From contig CACJPA010000004.1 in the NCBI GenBank assembly GCA_902595105.1, forward strand, positions 1 to 60,622: DNA of 60,622 nucleotides. The letters run 5' to 3'. Both the position numbers and the translations under genes were made by a program. Below are positions 35,886 through 44,084 of the stretch, piece after piece. How positions within the stretch are numbered: position 1 is the first letter of the stretch; every line of letters starts with the position of its first letter. The notes under the pieces are model-generated. The model was not told the origin of the DNA. It saw only the letters and a program-made list of their open reading frames with translations, and made no database searches. Source of the stretch: an uncultured Pelagibacteraceae bacterium. GTDB taxonomy: Bacteria > Pseudomonadota > Alphaproteobacteria > Pelagibacterales > Pelagibacteraceae.

Positions 35886-36958
35886 TTTTTTAAATTATCG
35901 TTATCAGGTTTATTTTCTAAATTATCTTCATGCTGATTATTTTCTTTTTCAGGAATTTCATCACTATAAAATTTTTTAACTAGCTCCTCTTCTTTTAGCC
36001 TCTGTTCCTCATCAAATTTTTTCTCCCATTCTTTCATTCGTCTATTTTCCTCTTCAATTCTCTCTTTTTGGGCTATTTCAGCTAATCGGACTCTTTCGTT
36101 TTCTTCTTCAATTCTTTTTTGTCTTTCCTCTTCTATTTTCAATTCTCTTTCTCTTTGACGCCTTTCATTTTCTTTATTTACCCTCTCACGTTCTGCTTCT
36201 TTAAGTTCTTTTTCTTTGATTCTTAACTCTTCTTCCTTGGCTCTTTGTTCGGCCTCTTCTTTTAAAATTTGTCTTTGAATTTCTTGCTGTCTTTCAGTTT
36301 CAAGATCTCTTAATCTTTCTTCCATTTCTTTAAGTTTTTCCTGCTCATATTTCAACTTACGTGCTGCCTCTCTTAATCTTTGTTCCTCATCAAGTCTATT
36401 TTTTCTATCAATTTCTTTTAATCTTAATCTTTCTTGTCTTTCTTTTTCCTTTTCATCCCTTCTCTTTTGCGCTTCAAGTTCTTTGTTTTTTAGTTCCTCT
36501 TCTTTAATTTTAAAATTTTCTTCTCTTATTCTCTGTCTTTCTAGCATTTTTAGTCTTAAATCTTCCTGTTTAAGCTTTCTTGCTTCCTCTCTGATTTTTT
36601 TTGTTTCTTCGTCTTTAATTTTTTTCTGTTCTATTTTAATTCTTTGAGCTTCTATTTTTTGTCTTTTCTCTTCATTCTTTTTTTCTTGCTTTTCATTTTC
36701 AATGATTAATTTTTTTTGAAAAAGAAGTTTCTTTTTCTCTTCTTTTAACTCATCTTGTTTAACTTTTTTTGCTAATTTTTTTTCTAAAATTAATTCCCTT
36801 TTTTTTTCTTTTTCCAATTGTTTTTGTAATGCTAGGTCTTTTTTAACTTTATTTTTTTTAAGGTTATTTAAAAGTGAGGAGAATTTATTTTTTGATTTAT
36901 CAATTGGATCAAATAAAATTTTTTTAATATTTTTATTAATGTCTTTTATTGAAACCAT
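35882..36958 (-). CDS. Highly charged coiled-coil protein, 358 residues
   Basis: From the ATG at 36958 (a TTG 15 bases earlier is less likely), nearly the whole protein from residue 40 to 330 is a continuous Lys/Glu/Arg-rich helix with repeated KLKEE, RLREE and ERQRR-type units. This is typical of a long coiled coil. There is no signal peptide, no membrane segment and no globular domain; the tail is acidic and Asn-rich. It resembles the shaft of TolA or translation-factor linkers only in composition. Function is unknown; a scaffold or filament role is possible. Confidence 0.7.
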   Translation of the reverse strand: MVSIKDINKNIKKILFDPIDKSKNKFSSLLNNLKKNKVKKDLALQKQLEKEKKRELILEKKLAKKVKQDELKEEKKKLLFQKKLIIENEKQEKKNEEKRQKIEAQRIKIEQKKIKDEETKKIREEARKLKQEDLRLKMLERQRIREENFKIKEEELKNKELEAQKRRDEKEKERQERLRLKEIDRKNRLDEEQRLREAARKLKYEQEKLKEMEERLRDLETERQQEIQRQILKEEAEQRAKEEELRIKEKELKEAERERVNKENERRQRERELKIEEERQKRIEEENERVRLAEIAQKERIEEENRRMKEWEKKFDEEQRLKEEELVKKFYSDEIPEKENNQHEDNLENKPDNDNLKN

Positions 36959-37044
36959 TTTTAAAAGTATCAATTAGAATAATAACACTAAATAATATGT
37001 GTGGCTAAATTGAGTTTTTTTTTTAGACCAAATACAACTTAAGA

Positions 37045-37073
37045 TTGTTTAGATTTAAATTAGTTAATAAAAT
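37045..37073 (+). promoter_or_regulatory. Candidate sigma-70 promoter for a small RNA
   Basis: TTGTTT (37045-37050) and TAAAAT (37068-37073) are spaced by exactly 17 bases on the plus strand, in an intergenic gap. Transcription would start near 37080 and reach the terminator at 37131-37169. Confidence 0.45.
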
Positions 37074-37079
37074 ACATTT

Positions 37080-37169
37080 ACAACTATTAAGTGTTAATGA
37101 AATTTAAGAGAATCAACTAGTTTGAATCGTGAGGTGATGGAGGGAGACTGAAATCACCTCTTTTTTTTT
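37080..37169 (+). ncRNA. Candidate small RNA ending in a strong intrinsic terminator
   Basis: A perfect 8 bp stem (GAGGTGAT at 37131-37138 with ATCACCTC at 37153-37160) is followed directly by nine T's (37161-37169) on the plus strand. No plus-strand gene lies upstream within 1.2 kb, since the coiled-coil gene is on the other strand. A 17-base-spaced promoter-like pair lies at 37045-37073. A transcript of about 90 bases with no open frame fits these ends. The loop GGAGGGAGACTGAA contains an accessible GGAGG. The terminator overlaps the 3' end of the HIT gene. Confidence 0.5.
37131..37169 (+). terminator. Rho-independent terminator
   Basis: It has an 8 bp perfect stem, a 14-base loop and a 9-T tail on the plus strand. 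On the minus strand there is no T-run after the hairpin, so it does not terminate the HIT gene even though that gene's stop codon (37154-37156) lies within the stem. Confidence 0.8.
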
Positions 37170-37564
37170 ATATACAATTTTATTTTTTCAATAAAACTAT
37201 TAGCTAATTTTTTATTATAAGACTTTCCTTTAACTACCCATACTGAGAATGGCCAGGATGCATCTTTTTTATATCTTGCAATAATATGGATATGTAATTG
37301 AGGAACAATATTTCCAATTTTTTCTACATTAAGTTTTGATGTTTTAAATAATTTTTTCATTATTTTACTTATATAAACAATTTCTTTCATCAAAAGAATT
37401 TGATCTTTAGATTTGAAATCGCTCATATCGGTAATCTTATTTCTTTTAGGAATTAAAATTACCCATGGAAATTTAGAATTATCATTTAGCCTAACAGTAC
37501 ATAATTTAAGATCAGTTATATGATATGAAGACTTTAAAAATTTCCTGTCTAATTTAAACGACAT
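37154..37564 (-). CDS. HIT family hydrolase
   Basis: The 136-residue protein has the histidine-triad region as QLHIHIIARYKKDASWPFSVW (His91 and His93). The first His of the usual triad is replaced by Gln, a variant common in one proteobacterial HIT subgroup with this WP-VW tail. HIT enzymes hydrolyse nucleotide phosphoramides or dinucleoside polyphosphates. The substrate is unknown. It begins 3 bases downstream of the TauE-like gene and ends inside the small RNA terminator. Confidence 0.82.
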   Translation of the reverse strand: MSFKLDRKFLKSSYHITDLKLCTVRLNDNSKFPWVILIPKRNKITDMSDFKSKDQILLMKEIVYISKIMKKLFKTSKLNVEKIGNIVPQLHIHIIARYKKDASWPFSVWVVKGKSYNKKLANSFIEKIKLYIKKKR

Positions 37565-37566
37565 GC

Positions 37567-38352
37567 TTATAATTTTATATATTCGTAGAAAAACTTAATT
37601 GCTACGATTAATAAGAAAGTACCAAGTAATTTACTAATTTTATTTTTATCTATTTTGTGAGCTGTTCTTGCTCCCAATCGTGCCATAAAAGTTGTAACAG
37701 GAATAAAGATTAAAAAAGCTGGTACATTTAAAAATCCAATACTAAATGGTAAATTTGTTTTTAAATAACTTCCTGAAATAAAAAAACCTGTAGCACCAAA
37801 TAGTGCAATTAAAAAACCAATTGCTGCAGCACTACCAATTGCTTTATTAATTGAATAACCAAAAAATTTAAGGATTGGTACATTCATAACAGCACCACCT
37901 ATGCCTGTTATAGCTGAGATAAATCCAACAATTGAACCAAGTATTATTTTTAAATATAATTTCATATCAGATATTACATTTTGTTCTTTTTCTTTAATCG
38001 TAAGTAAATAAATTCCTAAAAGGAAGATTACGATTGCAAAAAAAAGTACTAAAGATTTAGTTTTGAAAGTTGCAGCAAATATCGTTCCCAAAACAACTCC
38101 TACAACTACAAAAATACCGTAACTTTTAACTACATTAAAATCCACTGAATTAAATTTATGATGGGTTAAAACTGAAACTATTGATGTTGGAATTATTATT
38201 GCAAAAGAAGTTCCTACCGCTAAATGCATTATATAAGCTTGATCAATTCCAAGTTTGCTAAAAATGTAATAAAGAAACGGGACAGTTATTATGCCGCCGC
38301 CAATACCAAAAAGACCAGCTACAAATCCAACTGGAATTGCAGTCAAAGCCAT
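37567..38352 (-). CDS. TauE/SafE family membrane transporter
   Basis: The 261-residue protein has about eight membrane helices and the two family repeats that start GLFGIGGGIITVPFL (about residues 13-27) and AITGIGGAVMNVPIL (about 140). Family members export sulfite, sulfoacetate or related anions. The ATG at 38352 places the first repeat very near the N-terminus; an unusual start further upstream, inside the end of dusA, is possible. The anion it carries cannot be read from the sequence. A second, longer TauE-like protein is encoded at 55342-56421. Confidence 0.8.
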   Translation of the reverse strand: MALTAIPVGFVAGLFGIGGGIITVPFLYYIFSKLGIDQAYIMHLAVGTSFAIIIPTSIVSVLTHHKFNSVDFNVVKSYGIFVVVGVVLGTIFAATFKTKSLVLFFAIVIFLLGIYLLTIKEKEQNVISDMKLYLKIILGSIVGFISAITGIGGAVMNVPILKFFGYSINKAIGSAAAIGFLIALFGATGFFISGSYLKTNLPFSIGFLNVPAFLIFIPVTTFMARLGARTAHKIDKNKISKLLGTFLLIVAIKFFYEYIKL

Positions 38353-38392
38353 TAATAAAACTATATGGATATATTCATTTGCTAAGATTGAA

Positions 38393-39385
38393 CTAAGCAG
38401 ACTGGCCTTCTCTCATATCAACATTGTTGTATTTAATTTTATCCATTATATGATCAATTTTTTTTACATCAGCATCTCTCACGCACATATTTTCACTTAA
38501 ATATCTTTTCCAATGACTAGCTCCTGATTGACCGTGAAATAAACCTAATGTATGTCTCATGATTTGGTTTAACCTGGTTCCTTTTTTTAGTTCATCCTTT
38601 ACATAAGGAATTAACTGTTCAATAACGTCTTGCCTACTAGGAATAAACTCATTATTAAAAATTTCTCTCTCAATGTCTGCTAAAAAATAAGGTGTATGAT
38701 AAGCAGCTCTTCCAATCATTACTCCATCTGTTTTTTTTAAATGAGGTTTAATTTGATCAACAGAAGTTATTCCTCCATTTATTATTATTTCCTCATTTGG
38801 AAAATCTTCTTTTAATTTATAAACAAACTCATATTTTAAAGGTGGAATATTTAGATTTTGTTTAGGTGTAAACTTACCAAGCATAGCCTTCCTTGCGTGA
38901 ATGATAAAAGTTTTAACACCTGTAGATTTAAGAGTAGATATAAAATTGTATAAGTTTTCATAATCTTCTACATTGTCATATCCAATTCTAGTTTTTATGG
39001 TTACAGGTAATTTAGTTTTTGATTGCATTTCATTTAAACAATCTGCAACTAAATTTGGCTCTTTCATTAAACAAGCGCCAAATCTATTTTTCTCAACTTT
39101 TCTACTTGGACAACCTAAATTTAAATTGATCTCATCATAACCAAAATCTTCTCCAACTTTTGTTGCCTCCGCAAGTAACTTGGGTGAAGATCCACCTAAT
39201 TGAAGAGCTACTGGCTTTTCATTAATATTAAATTCTAGTAATTTTTTTTTGTCACCTCTATTTATTGCTTCATCAACAACCATCTCTGTATAAAGAAGTA
39301 TATTTTTGGATATTAGTCTTAAAAAATATCGTTCATGACGATCTGTACAGTCCATCATAGGAGCAACTGATACCAACCTATTCAT
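38393..39385 (-). CDS. dusA: tRNA-dihydrouridine(20/20a) synthase
   Basis: DusA reduces uridines in the tRNA D loop using FMN. The 330-residue protein begins SVAPMMDCTDRHERYF, typical of DusA. It has the catalytic Cys in NLGCPSRKVEKNRFGACLM and the FMN-binding motifs GYDNVEDY, HARKA and INGGI. The C-terminal helical domain ends SGASHWKRYLSENM, again DusA-like. Its stop lies 40 bases from the preferred start of the TauE-like gene. Confidence 0.93.
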   Translation of the reverse strand: MNRLVSVAPMMDCTDRHERYFLRLISKNILLYTEMVVDEAINRGDKKKLLEFNINEKPVALQLGGSSPKLLAEATKVGEDFGYDEINLNLGCPSRKVEKNRFGACLMKEPNLVADCLNEMQSKTKLPVTIKTRIGYDNVEDYENLYNFISTLKSTGVKTFIIHARKAMLGKFTPKQNLNIPPLKYEFVYKLKEDFPNEEIIINGGITSVDQIKPHLKKTDGVMIGRAAYHTPYFLADIEREIFNNEFIPSRQDVIEQLIPYVKDELKKGTRLNQIMRHTLGLFHGQSGASHWKRYLSENMCVRDADVKKIDHIMDKIKYNNVDMREGQSA

Positions 39386-39412
39386 AAACTATGACTTTAT
39401 ATTATTTTTTTA

Positions 39413-39946
39413 TTAGTTTGAAGCTTCTGGATCTTCTAAAGCAACATCAGCTTCTTGGTTTTCTGATTCTGAAACTTCATCAAGTGAAACTTCACCCTGT
39501 TCGTTCATAGTTTCTTGACCAACTGAAGCATCTACTTCAGGAGAAGCCGTTTCAGACAATTCAGCTAAATCTTCTTTAGATACTTGAATTTTTTCTGGAG
39601 TTTTTCTAGCTCTTTTAGACGGTAAAATTGGAGTTCCACTTTTTGAAATTTCACCTTTGTAAAGATTTTCAAAATCATCGCCAATATCTTCATCGTCCTC
39701 CACACCATCATCCACTTGCTCAACATGTTTTCTAAGTTTGTAAACAGCGCTTTCAGTTAAATCTGATACTTTTATTTTTTCTTCAGCAATTTCTCTCAAA
39801 GATATCACTGTATTTTTATCGTTGTCTCTATCAATTGTTGGTTCTAAACCAGCATTAAGTTGAGTAGCTCTTTCTTTAGCTACTAAAACTAATTCATAAG
39901 GACTTTCTACTTTATCTATACAGTCTTCAACGGTAACTCTAGCCAT
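39413..39946 (-). CDS. rpoZ: RNA polymerase omega subunit with long acidic C-terminal extension
   Basis: Omega helps assemble and stabilise RNA polymerase. I take ATG 39946 (177 residues), since the conserved N-terminus MARVTVEDCIDKVESPYELV starts there; the upstream ATG adds 12 unrelated residues. The omega fold is complete by about residue 75 (RATQLNAG, then NTVISLREIAE). Beyond it lies a tail of about 100 residues rich in Glu, Asp, Ser and Ala (DDGVEDDEDIGDDFE). Alphaproteobacterial omegas often have tails, but this one is long. There is no spoT downstream. Confidence 0.9.
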   Translation of the reverse strand: MARVTVEDCIDKVESPYELVLVAKERATQLNAGLEPTIDRDNDKNTVISLREIAEEKIKVSDLTESAVYKLRKHVEQVDDGVEDDEDIGDDFENLYKGEISKSGTPILPSKRARKTPEKIQVSKEDLAELSETASPEVDASVGQETMNEQGEVSLDEVSESENQEADVALEDPEASN

Positions 39947-39989
39947 GGCCGGTTGTTTATACCTGAGGCTCAGAAAAATCAAGCGTTTT

Positions 39990-41198
39990 CTAAATATAAG
40001 TAGGATTTAGCTTCTTTCTTGTTAAAAACAATAGGGCTAAAGAAGAGAAGATATAAATCGCAGAAACAACGGCAATTTTTTCAATTGAAAAACCAATATC
40101 AATCAAAACTCCAAATAAAGCTGTTCCAAATGCTGTAGAAAATACCATCAACGCAGTAGTTAAAGCTTTAATTGATCCAATATGTTTCACTCCATAAATT
40201 TCAGCCCAAGTAGCTGAACCTAATACATTGGCAAATCCATTAGAGATTCCAATCAATCCAAGAAACACAAATGCTGTAACAGATGAATCAAATAAAATAA
40301 TTACAAATGTAGAGATCAACAATGGAATATTCATATAAATTAATAGTTTTCTACTACTAAATTTATCTATCAATGGACCTGCTAATAACAATGTTGAAAC
40401 TGTGAATATAGAATAAGACATGAATGATTGAGCAATAGTAAATTCACCCCAACCTTTTGAGCTAGTCACATAGGATTGATAAACAAAAACTCCTGTTGCA
40501 ATCCAAGGCATAGCAAGCATGTTTGAACTAATAATATAAAATCTATAATCTTTTAAAACTTCTAGTCTTTTCCATTGCTTAATATTTTTATCTACTTGCT
40601 TTTGGTTATTGTCTGTTTCTCTTGAATCTAAACTTAAGTTTTTAATTAAAAAATAGGAAGCTATTGGTAAAAGTAAAATTACAATAATTGAAATTGTAAT
40701 CCAAATATTTTGCCAAGTATATAAAGTTAATAAATACACTGTCAAAACAGGTAAAATAAATTCACCACAAGACAATCCAAACCAACCTGCACTTAGAGCT
40801 TTACCTCTTGATTTGGTAAAGTATCTTGAAATTGTAGTGCTTGCTGTGTGAGACATCATTCCTTGACCTGAAAATCTCATTAAAAATATTGCTACAAATA
40901 AAAATGGTATTGAATATATTTTAGAAAAGAAAAAACATGCAAAAGCTAAAAGTGGAATTACAAATAAAGAAAATTTAAATACATTTACATCATCAATTTT
41001 TTTTCCTAACCATATAAAAAGAATACTACTAAGCAATGTAGCCGAAGCAAAAATTGAGCCAAATTGTCCATGAGTAATAGACAAGGTATCTCTTATGCTA
41101 GAATTAAAAAGTCCAAGAAAAAAACTCTGTCCAAAACTAGAAAAAAATGTAAAAATAAAACCAAATACAATTACTTTTAAACTTAAACTTTTAAACAT
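39990..41198 (-). CDS. Major facilitator superfamily transporter
   Basis: The 402-residue protein has 12 hydrophobic helices and the MFS A-like motif after helix 2 (WLGKKIDDVNVFKF) with its counterpart after helix 8 (AGPLIDKFSSRKLLIY). The RFSGQGMMSHTASTTISRYF stretch matches monocarboxylate-type (OFA/oxalate-formate-like) carriers. The substrate is unknown. It is transcribed divergently from the dehydrogenase gene with only 11 bases between start codons, so each promoter must lie within the other gene. Confidence 0.82.
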   Translation of the reverse strand: MFKSLSLKVIVFGFIFTFFSSFGQSFFLGLFNSSIRDTLSITHGQFGSIFASATLLSSILFIWLGKKIDDVNVFKFSLFVIPLLAFACFFFSKIYSIPFLFVAIFLMRFSGQGMMSHTASTTISRYFTKSRGKALSAGWFGLSCGEFILPVLTVYLLTLYTWQNIWITISIIVILLLPIASYFLIKNLSLDSRETDNNQKQVDKNIKQWKRLEVLKDYRFYIISSNMLAMPWIATGVFVYQSYVTSSKGWGEFTIAQSFMSYSIFTVSTLLLAGPLIDKFSSRKLLIYMNIPLLISTFVIILFDSSVTAFVFLGLIGISNGFANVLGSATWAEIYGVKHIGSIKALTTALMVFSTAFGTALFGVLIDIGFSIEKIAVVSAIYIFSSLALLFLTRKKLNPTYI

Positions 41199-41209
41199 AG
41201 AAAAAAATT

Positions 41210-42085
41210 ATGACTTGTAATGTTGCTTTCATAGGTCTTGGGGTTATGGGCTACCCAATGGCTGGTTATATATCAAAAGCCGGACACAATGTAACTGTTT
41301 TTAATAGAACAAAATCTAAAGCTGAAAAATGGATTAGCGAATATAAAGGTAAAATGGCAGATACTCCTGCTCAAGCAGCAGAAGGCGCAGATTTTATTTT
41401 TACATGTGTTGGTAATGACAATGATCTAAGAGAAGTAGCAACAGGTGAAAACGGATTATTCAAAACAGCAAAAGCTGGATCAATTTTTATTGATAACTCA
41501 ACTGTATCTGCTGAGGTTTCTAGACAATTAAATAAAGAAGCAAATGATAAAGGATTTAGTTTTTTAGACGCACCTATTTCTGGAGGACAAGCTGGTGCTG
41601 AAGGCGGAATACTAACGGTTATGGTGGGCGGTGAAGAAGAAGTGTTTAAAAAAGCTGAGCCTGTAATTGATTGTTATAGCAAAAAGGTAAAACTAATTGG
41701 TCCATGTGGTAGTGGACAACTTACAAAAATGATGAATCAAATGTGTATTGCTGGAACGGTACAAGGTTTATCTGAGGCAATTAACTTTGGAATAAATGCA
41801 GGATTAGATATGGATAAAGTTATGGAAACAATATCTAAAGGCGCAGCTCAATCATGGCAAATGGAAAATAGATATCGAACTATGACGGATGATAAATTTG
41901 ATTATGGTTTTGCAATAGATTGGATGAGAAAAGATTTAGCGATTGTAATTGAAGAAGCGAAAAGAAATGGTTCACCGGTTCCAATTACTGAAATTATTGA
42001 TGGCTATTATGCTGAGGTTCAAAAGATGGGTGGAAATCGTTGGGATAGCTCAGGCTTAATTGCTAGATTAAAGAAGAAAAAATAA
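41210..42085 (+). CDS. 3-hydroxyisobutyrate dehydrogenase family NAD(P) dehydrogenase
   Basis: The 291-residue beta-hydroxyacid dehydrogenase has the Rossmann motif GLGVMG at 9-14, FLDAPISGGQAGAEGG (substrate motif), KMMNQMCIAG with the catalytic Lys, and a C-terminal KDLAIVIEEA helix. Close relatives act on 3-hydroxyisobutyrate or tartronate semialdehyde. The neighbours do not decide the substrate. It is followed 5 bases later by a PNPOx-like gene and then a small membrane protein, probably one operon. Confidence 0.87.
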   Translation: MTCNVAFIGLGVMGYPMAGYISKAGHNVTVFNRTKSKAEKWISEYKGKMADTPAQAAEGADFIFTCVGNDNDLREVATGENGLFKTAKAGSIFIDNSTVSAEVSRQLNKEANDKGFSFLDAPISGGQAGAEGGILTVMVGGEEEVFKKAEPVIDCYSKKVKLIGPCGSGQLTKMMNQMCIAGTVQGLSEAINFGINAGLDMDKVMETISKGAAQSWQMENRYRTMTDDKFDYGFAIDWMRKDLAIVIEEAKRNGSPVPITEIIDGYYAEVQKMGGNRWDSSGLIARLKKKK

Positions 42086-42090
42086 TATTT

Positions 42091-42696
42091 GTGACGGATA
42101 CAGTTCCTTATTACGAGGACTTTGCAGAGATCAAAAAAAAAATTTGGTCTATGCTAAATAATGCTGTGAAAGACAGAGGTTCTCCTTTTCGAATACCAGT
42201 GTTTATTTGTGGTAATCAATCAGACTTTGATGGAAGAATTGTTGTTCTAAGAAAATCTGATCAATCAAATAATTTATTACAATATCATAGCGATATTAGG
42301 TCAGATAAAATTGAAAAGTTGAAATTAAATAAAAACGCTGCAATGTTGTTTTACGACAAAGATGAAAAAATACAGGTTAGATTGAAAGTTGAATGTTCGA
42401 TTAATCACAATAATAATGTAACTAAAGAATCTTGGTCTAGAACCCAACATATTAGTAGAAAATGTTATTTAGTTGATAATGGTCCTGGAACAGAGTCAGA
42501 TCTACCAACTTCTGGATTAAAACCAGAGTTAGACAATTTTGATTACACTAAAGAACAAAGTGAAGAAGGTTATAAAAACTTTACTGTTATACAATGCAAA
42601 ATTAAATCTATTGAATGGCTTTATTTAGCAGCTAAAGGTCATAGAAGAGCAAAATTTAATTTAGAGAATAATAAAGATACCTGGTTAGTTCCATAA
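42091..42696 (+). CDS. Pyridoxamine-5'-phosphate-oxidase-like flavin protein
   Basis: The 201-residue protein has the split-barrel FMN fold of the PNPOx family: IVVLRKSDQ and HSDIRSDKIEKLKLNKNAAMLFYDK correspond to the FMN-binding strands. The C-terminal HRRAKF is the phosphate-binding end. It starts with GTG and lies in an operon with the dehydrogenase. True PdxH enzymes differ in the substrate residues, so a broader flavin-dependent oxidoreductase role is likely. Confidence 0.78.
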   Translation: MTDTVPYYEDFAEIKKKIWSMLNNAVKDRGSPFRIPVFICGNQSDFDGRIVVLRKSDQSNNLLQYHSDIRSDKIEKLKLNKNAAMLFYDKDEKIQVRLKVECSINHNNNVTKESWSRTQHISRKCYLVDNGPGTESDLPTSGLKPELDNFDYTKEQSEEGYKNFTVIQCKIKSIEWLYLAAKGHRRAKFNLENNKDTWLVP

Positions 42697-42900
42697 ATGG
42701 TTACTGGATACATATTTACTGCATTTCTTATAATTTTAGGATTGGCTGTAATGAGATTTGGGAGTATTTATTTTAAAAAATTTAAAGATAATAAAACCAA
42801 AATTAAATCAAAGTTGAGTGGACAGATATCTTTTTTGATTTTGTTTTTAATAATAATTGGATTGATAGTTTATTCGGTCAATGATCTATTATTTAACTAA
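42697..42900 (+). CDS. Small membrane protein, 67 residues
   Basis: Two hydrophobic helices (about residues 3-24 and 44-64) flank a basic loop of lysines, the topology of a small two-helix inner-membrane protein. Its ATG follows the PNPOx-like stop codon directly, so it is translated from the same transcript. I see no family. It converges on the secreted metalloprotease-like gene with 7 bases between. Confidence 0.7.
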   Translation: MVTGYIFTAFLIILGLAVMRFGSIYFKKFKDNKTKIKSKLSGQISFLILFLIIIGLIVYSVNDLLFN

Positions 42901-42907
42901 AAAATAA

Positions 42908-43774
42908 TTATTTTTTCCACTTCTTAAACCAATCCTCTTTTGCATACTCAGTTAATTTATAAGTACACCATTCGTTTTTTCTACCTTTGAGCAATTTTTT
43001 ATGGGTATATCGGGCTGGTATTTCATAATTCCCTGGTGGCTCTCCTCTTTTCTTTTGACCTAGTGCACACGCAATTTGTAACGGATCAAAAGGTGTTTCG
43101 GATGTTGGTGTTAAATAAACAGAGTCTTTTAAATCAGGACATGTTGGATCTTTATGATCGTAAACTGCTTTTCCAAATTTTGCTGATAAATCATGACTTA
43201 GAATACCCGAACCCAAGTGAGCTCCGTCTCTAACTCCTTTGGTGCAAGGCATAGCAAAACCATTGCCATGAAGCAATTCGTGAATTGAAATTTTAGTAAT
43301 TTGAGGTGATGCTCTTTTTATAAACAAGTATCCATGATGGGGTCCCATTTGCCCTCCATCGCCACTTGATGCGTCCGTAAAAGAAAAATATAATTTTTTA
43401 GGATTATTAAATCCTTGTTTTTGTAAATAATAATCAGGATAATTTACATTCCATCCACCTTTTCTTGCCTTACGATCCAATCTCGCGAATGAAATATCAA
43501 GCTTACCATCTTTTCGATAATCAAATTTTAATCTTTGCTTATCTCCAGTCATTTTGAAAAATAAATCATCTATTTTTTTAACTTCTTTTTCTATCCAACC
43601 GTTTATATCTCTTTCTTTATCTTTGGTTTTTTTTGCTAGAAGATAGATAAAATGGATTTGATAATCATCATTTACATCTGGTTGATCTTCAAAGAATCTA
43701 CCTAGTTTTTCATCAGATGCATAAACAGATAAACTAAATAGTATAAAAACTAAAATTGATAATATTTTTTTCAT
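42908..43774 (-). CDS. Secreted zinc-metalloprotease-like protein
   Basis: The 288-residue protein has a clear signal peptide (about residues 1-19, ending VYAS). Its HELLHGNG sequence fits HExxH, with His165, Glu166 and His169 as expected zinc ligands and catalytic Glu. A third ligand could be His186 or His194 in DGAHLGSGILSHD. The four cysteines at about 177, 218, 244 and 279 suggest disulfides in the periplasm. No standard peptidase family was recognised. It overlaps the DUF1330 gene by four bases. Protease activity is inference from the motif. Confidence 0.68.
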   Translation of the reverse strand: MKKILSILVFILFSLSVYASDEKLGRFFEDQPDVNDDYQIHFIYLLAKKTKDKERDINGWIEKEVKKIDDLFFKMTGDKQRLKFDYRKDGKLDISFARLDRKARKGGWNVNYPDYYLQKQGFNNPKKLYFSFTDASSGDGGQMGPHHGYLFIKRASPQITKISIHELLHGNGFAMPCTKGVRDGAHLGSGILSHDLSAKFGKAVYDHKDPTCPDLKDSVYLTPTSETPFDPLQIACALGQKKRGEPPGNYEIPARYTHKKLLKGRKNEWCTYKLTEYAKEDWFKKWKK

Positions 43775-44061
43775 AGACCTTTAACTATTATATTTAGGCC
43801 CTTAGAGTTTTGTAAACGAATGTCTTTTATAGGTTTGTAATCTTCTGAATGATACCATTCTAGAGCCTTTTCATAGGATGGAAATTTAATTAATATTATT
43901 CTTGGATAATTATCCTCACCTTCAACAACTGTATACTCGCCTCCTCTTGCGAGATACTCTCCACCATATTTTTTAATAATTCCAGGTACCTTTTCGATGT
44001 ACTCTTTATAATTTTCAGAATTTGTTACTTTTAATTGTGCTATCAAATATGCTGCTGACAT
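43771..44061 (-). CDS. DUF1330 family protein
   Basis: The 96-residue protein has the DUF1330 ferredoxin-like fold, with YLIAQLKVTNSENYKEY at the start, GGEYLARGG, and the ILIKFPSYEKALEWYHSEDYKP stretch. It is preceded by a strong AGGAGG ribosome-binding site. Family members are small and of unknown function. It overlaps the metalloprotease-like gene by four bases (ATGA). Confidence 0.85.
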   Translation of the reverse strand: MSAAYLIAQLKVTNSENYKEYIEKVPGIIKKYGGEYLARGGEYTVVEGEDNYPRIILIKFPSYEKALEWYHSEDYKPIKDIRLQNSKGLNIIVKGL

Positions 44062-44084
44062 AATTACCTCCTCTTTTAGTTATA

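Noticed and set aside
35882-36958. TolA
   Set aside because: Composition is similar, but there is no N-terminal membrane helix, no C-terminal globular domain and no tol/pal neighbours.
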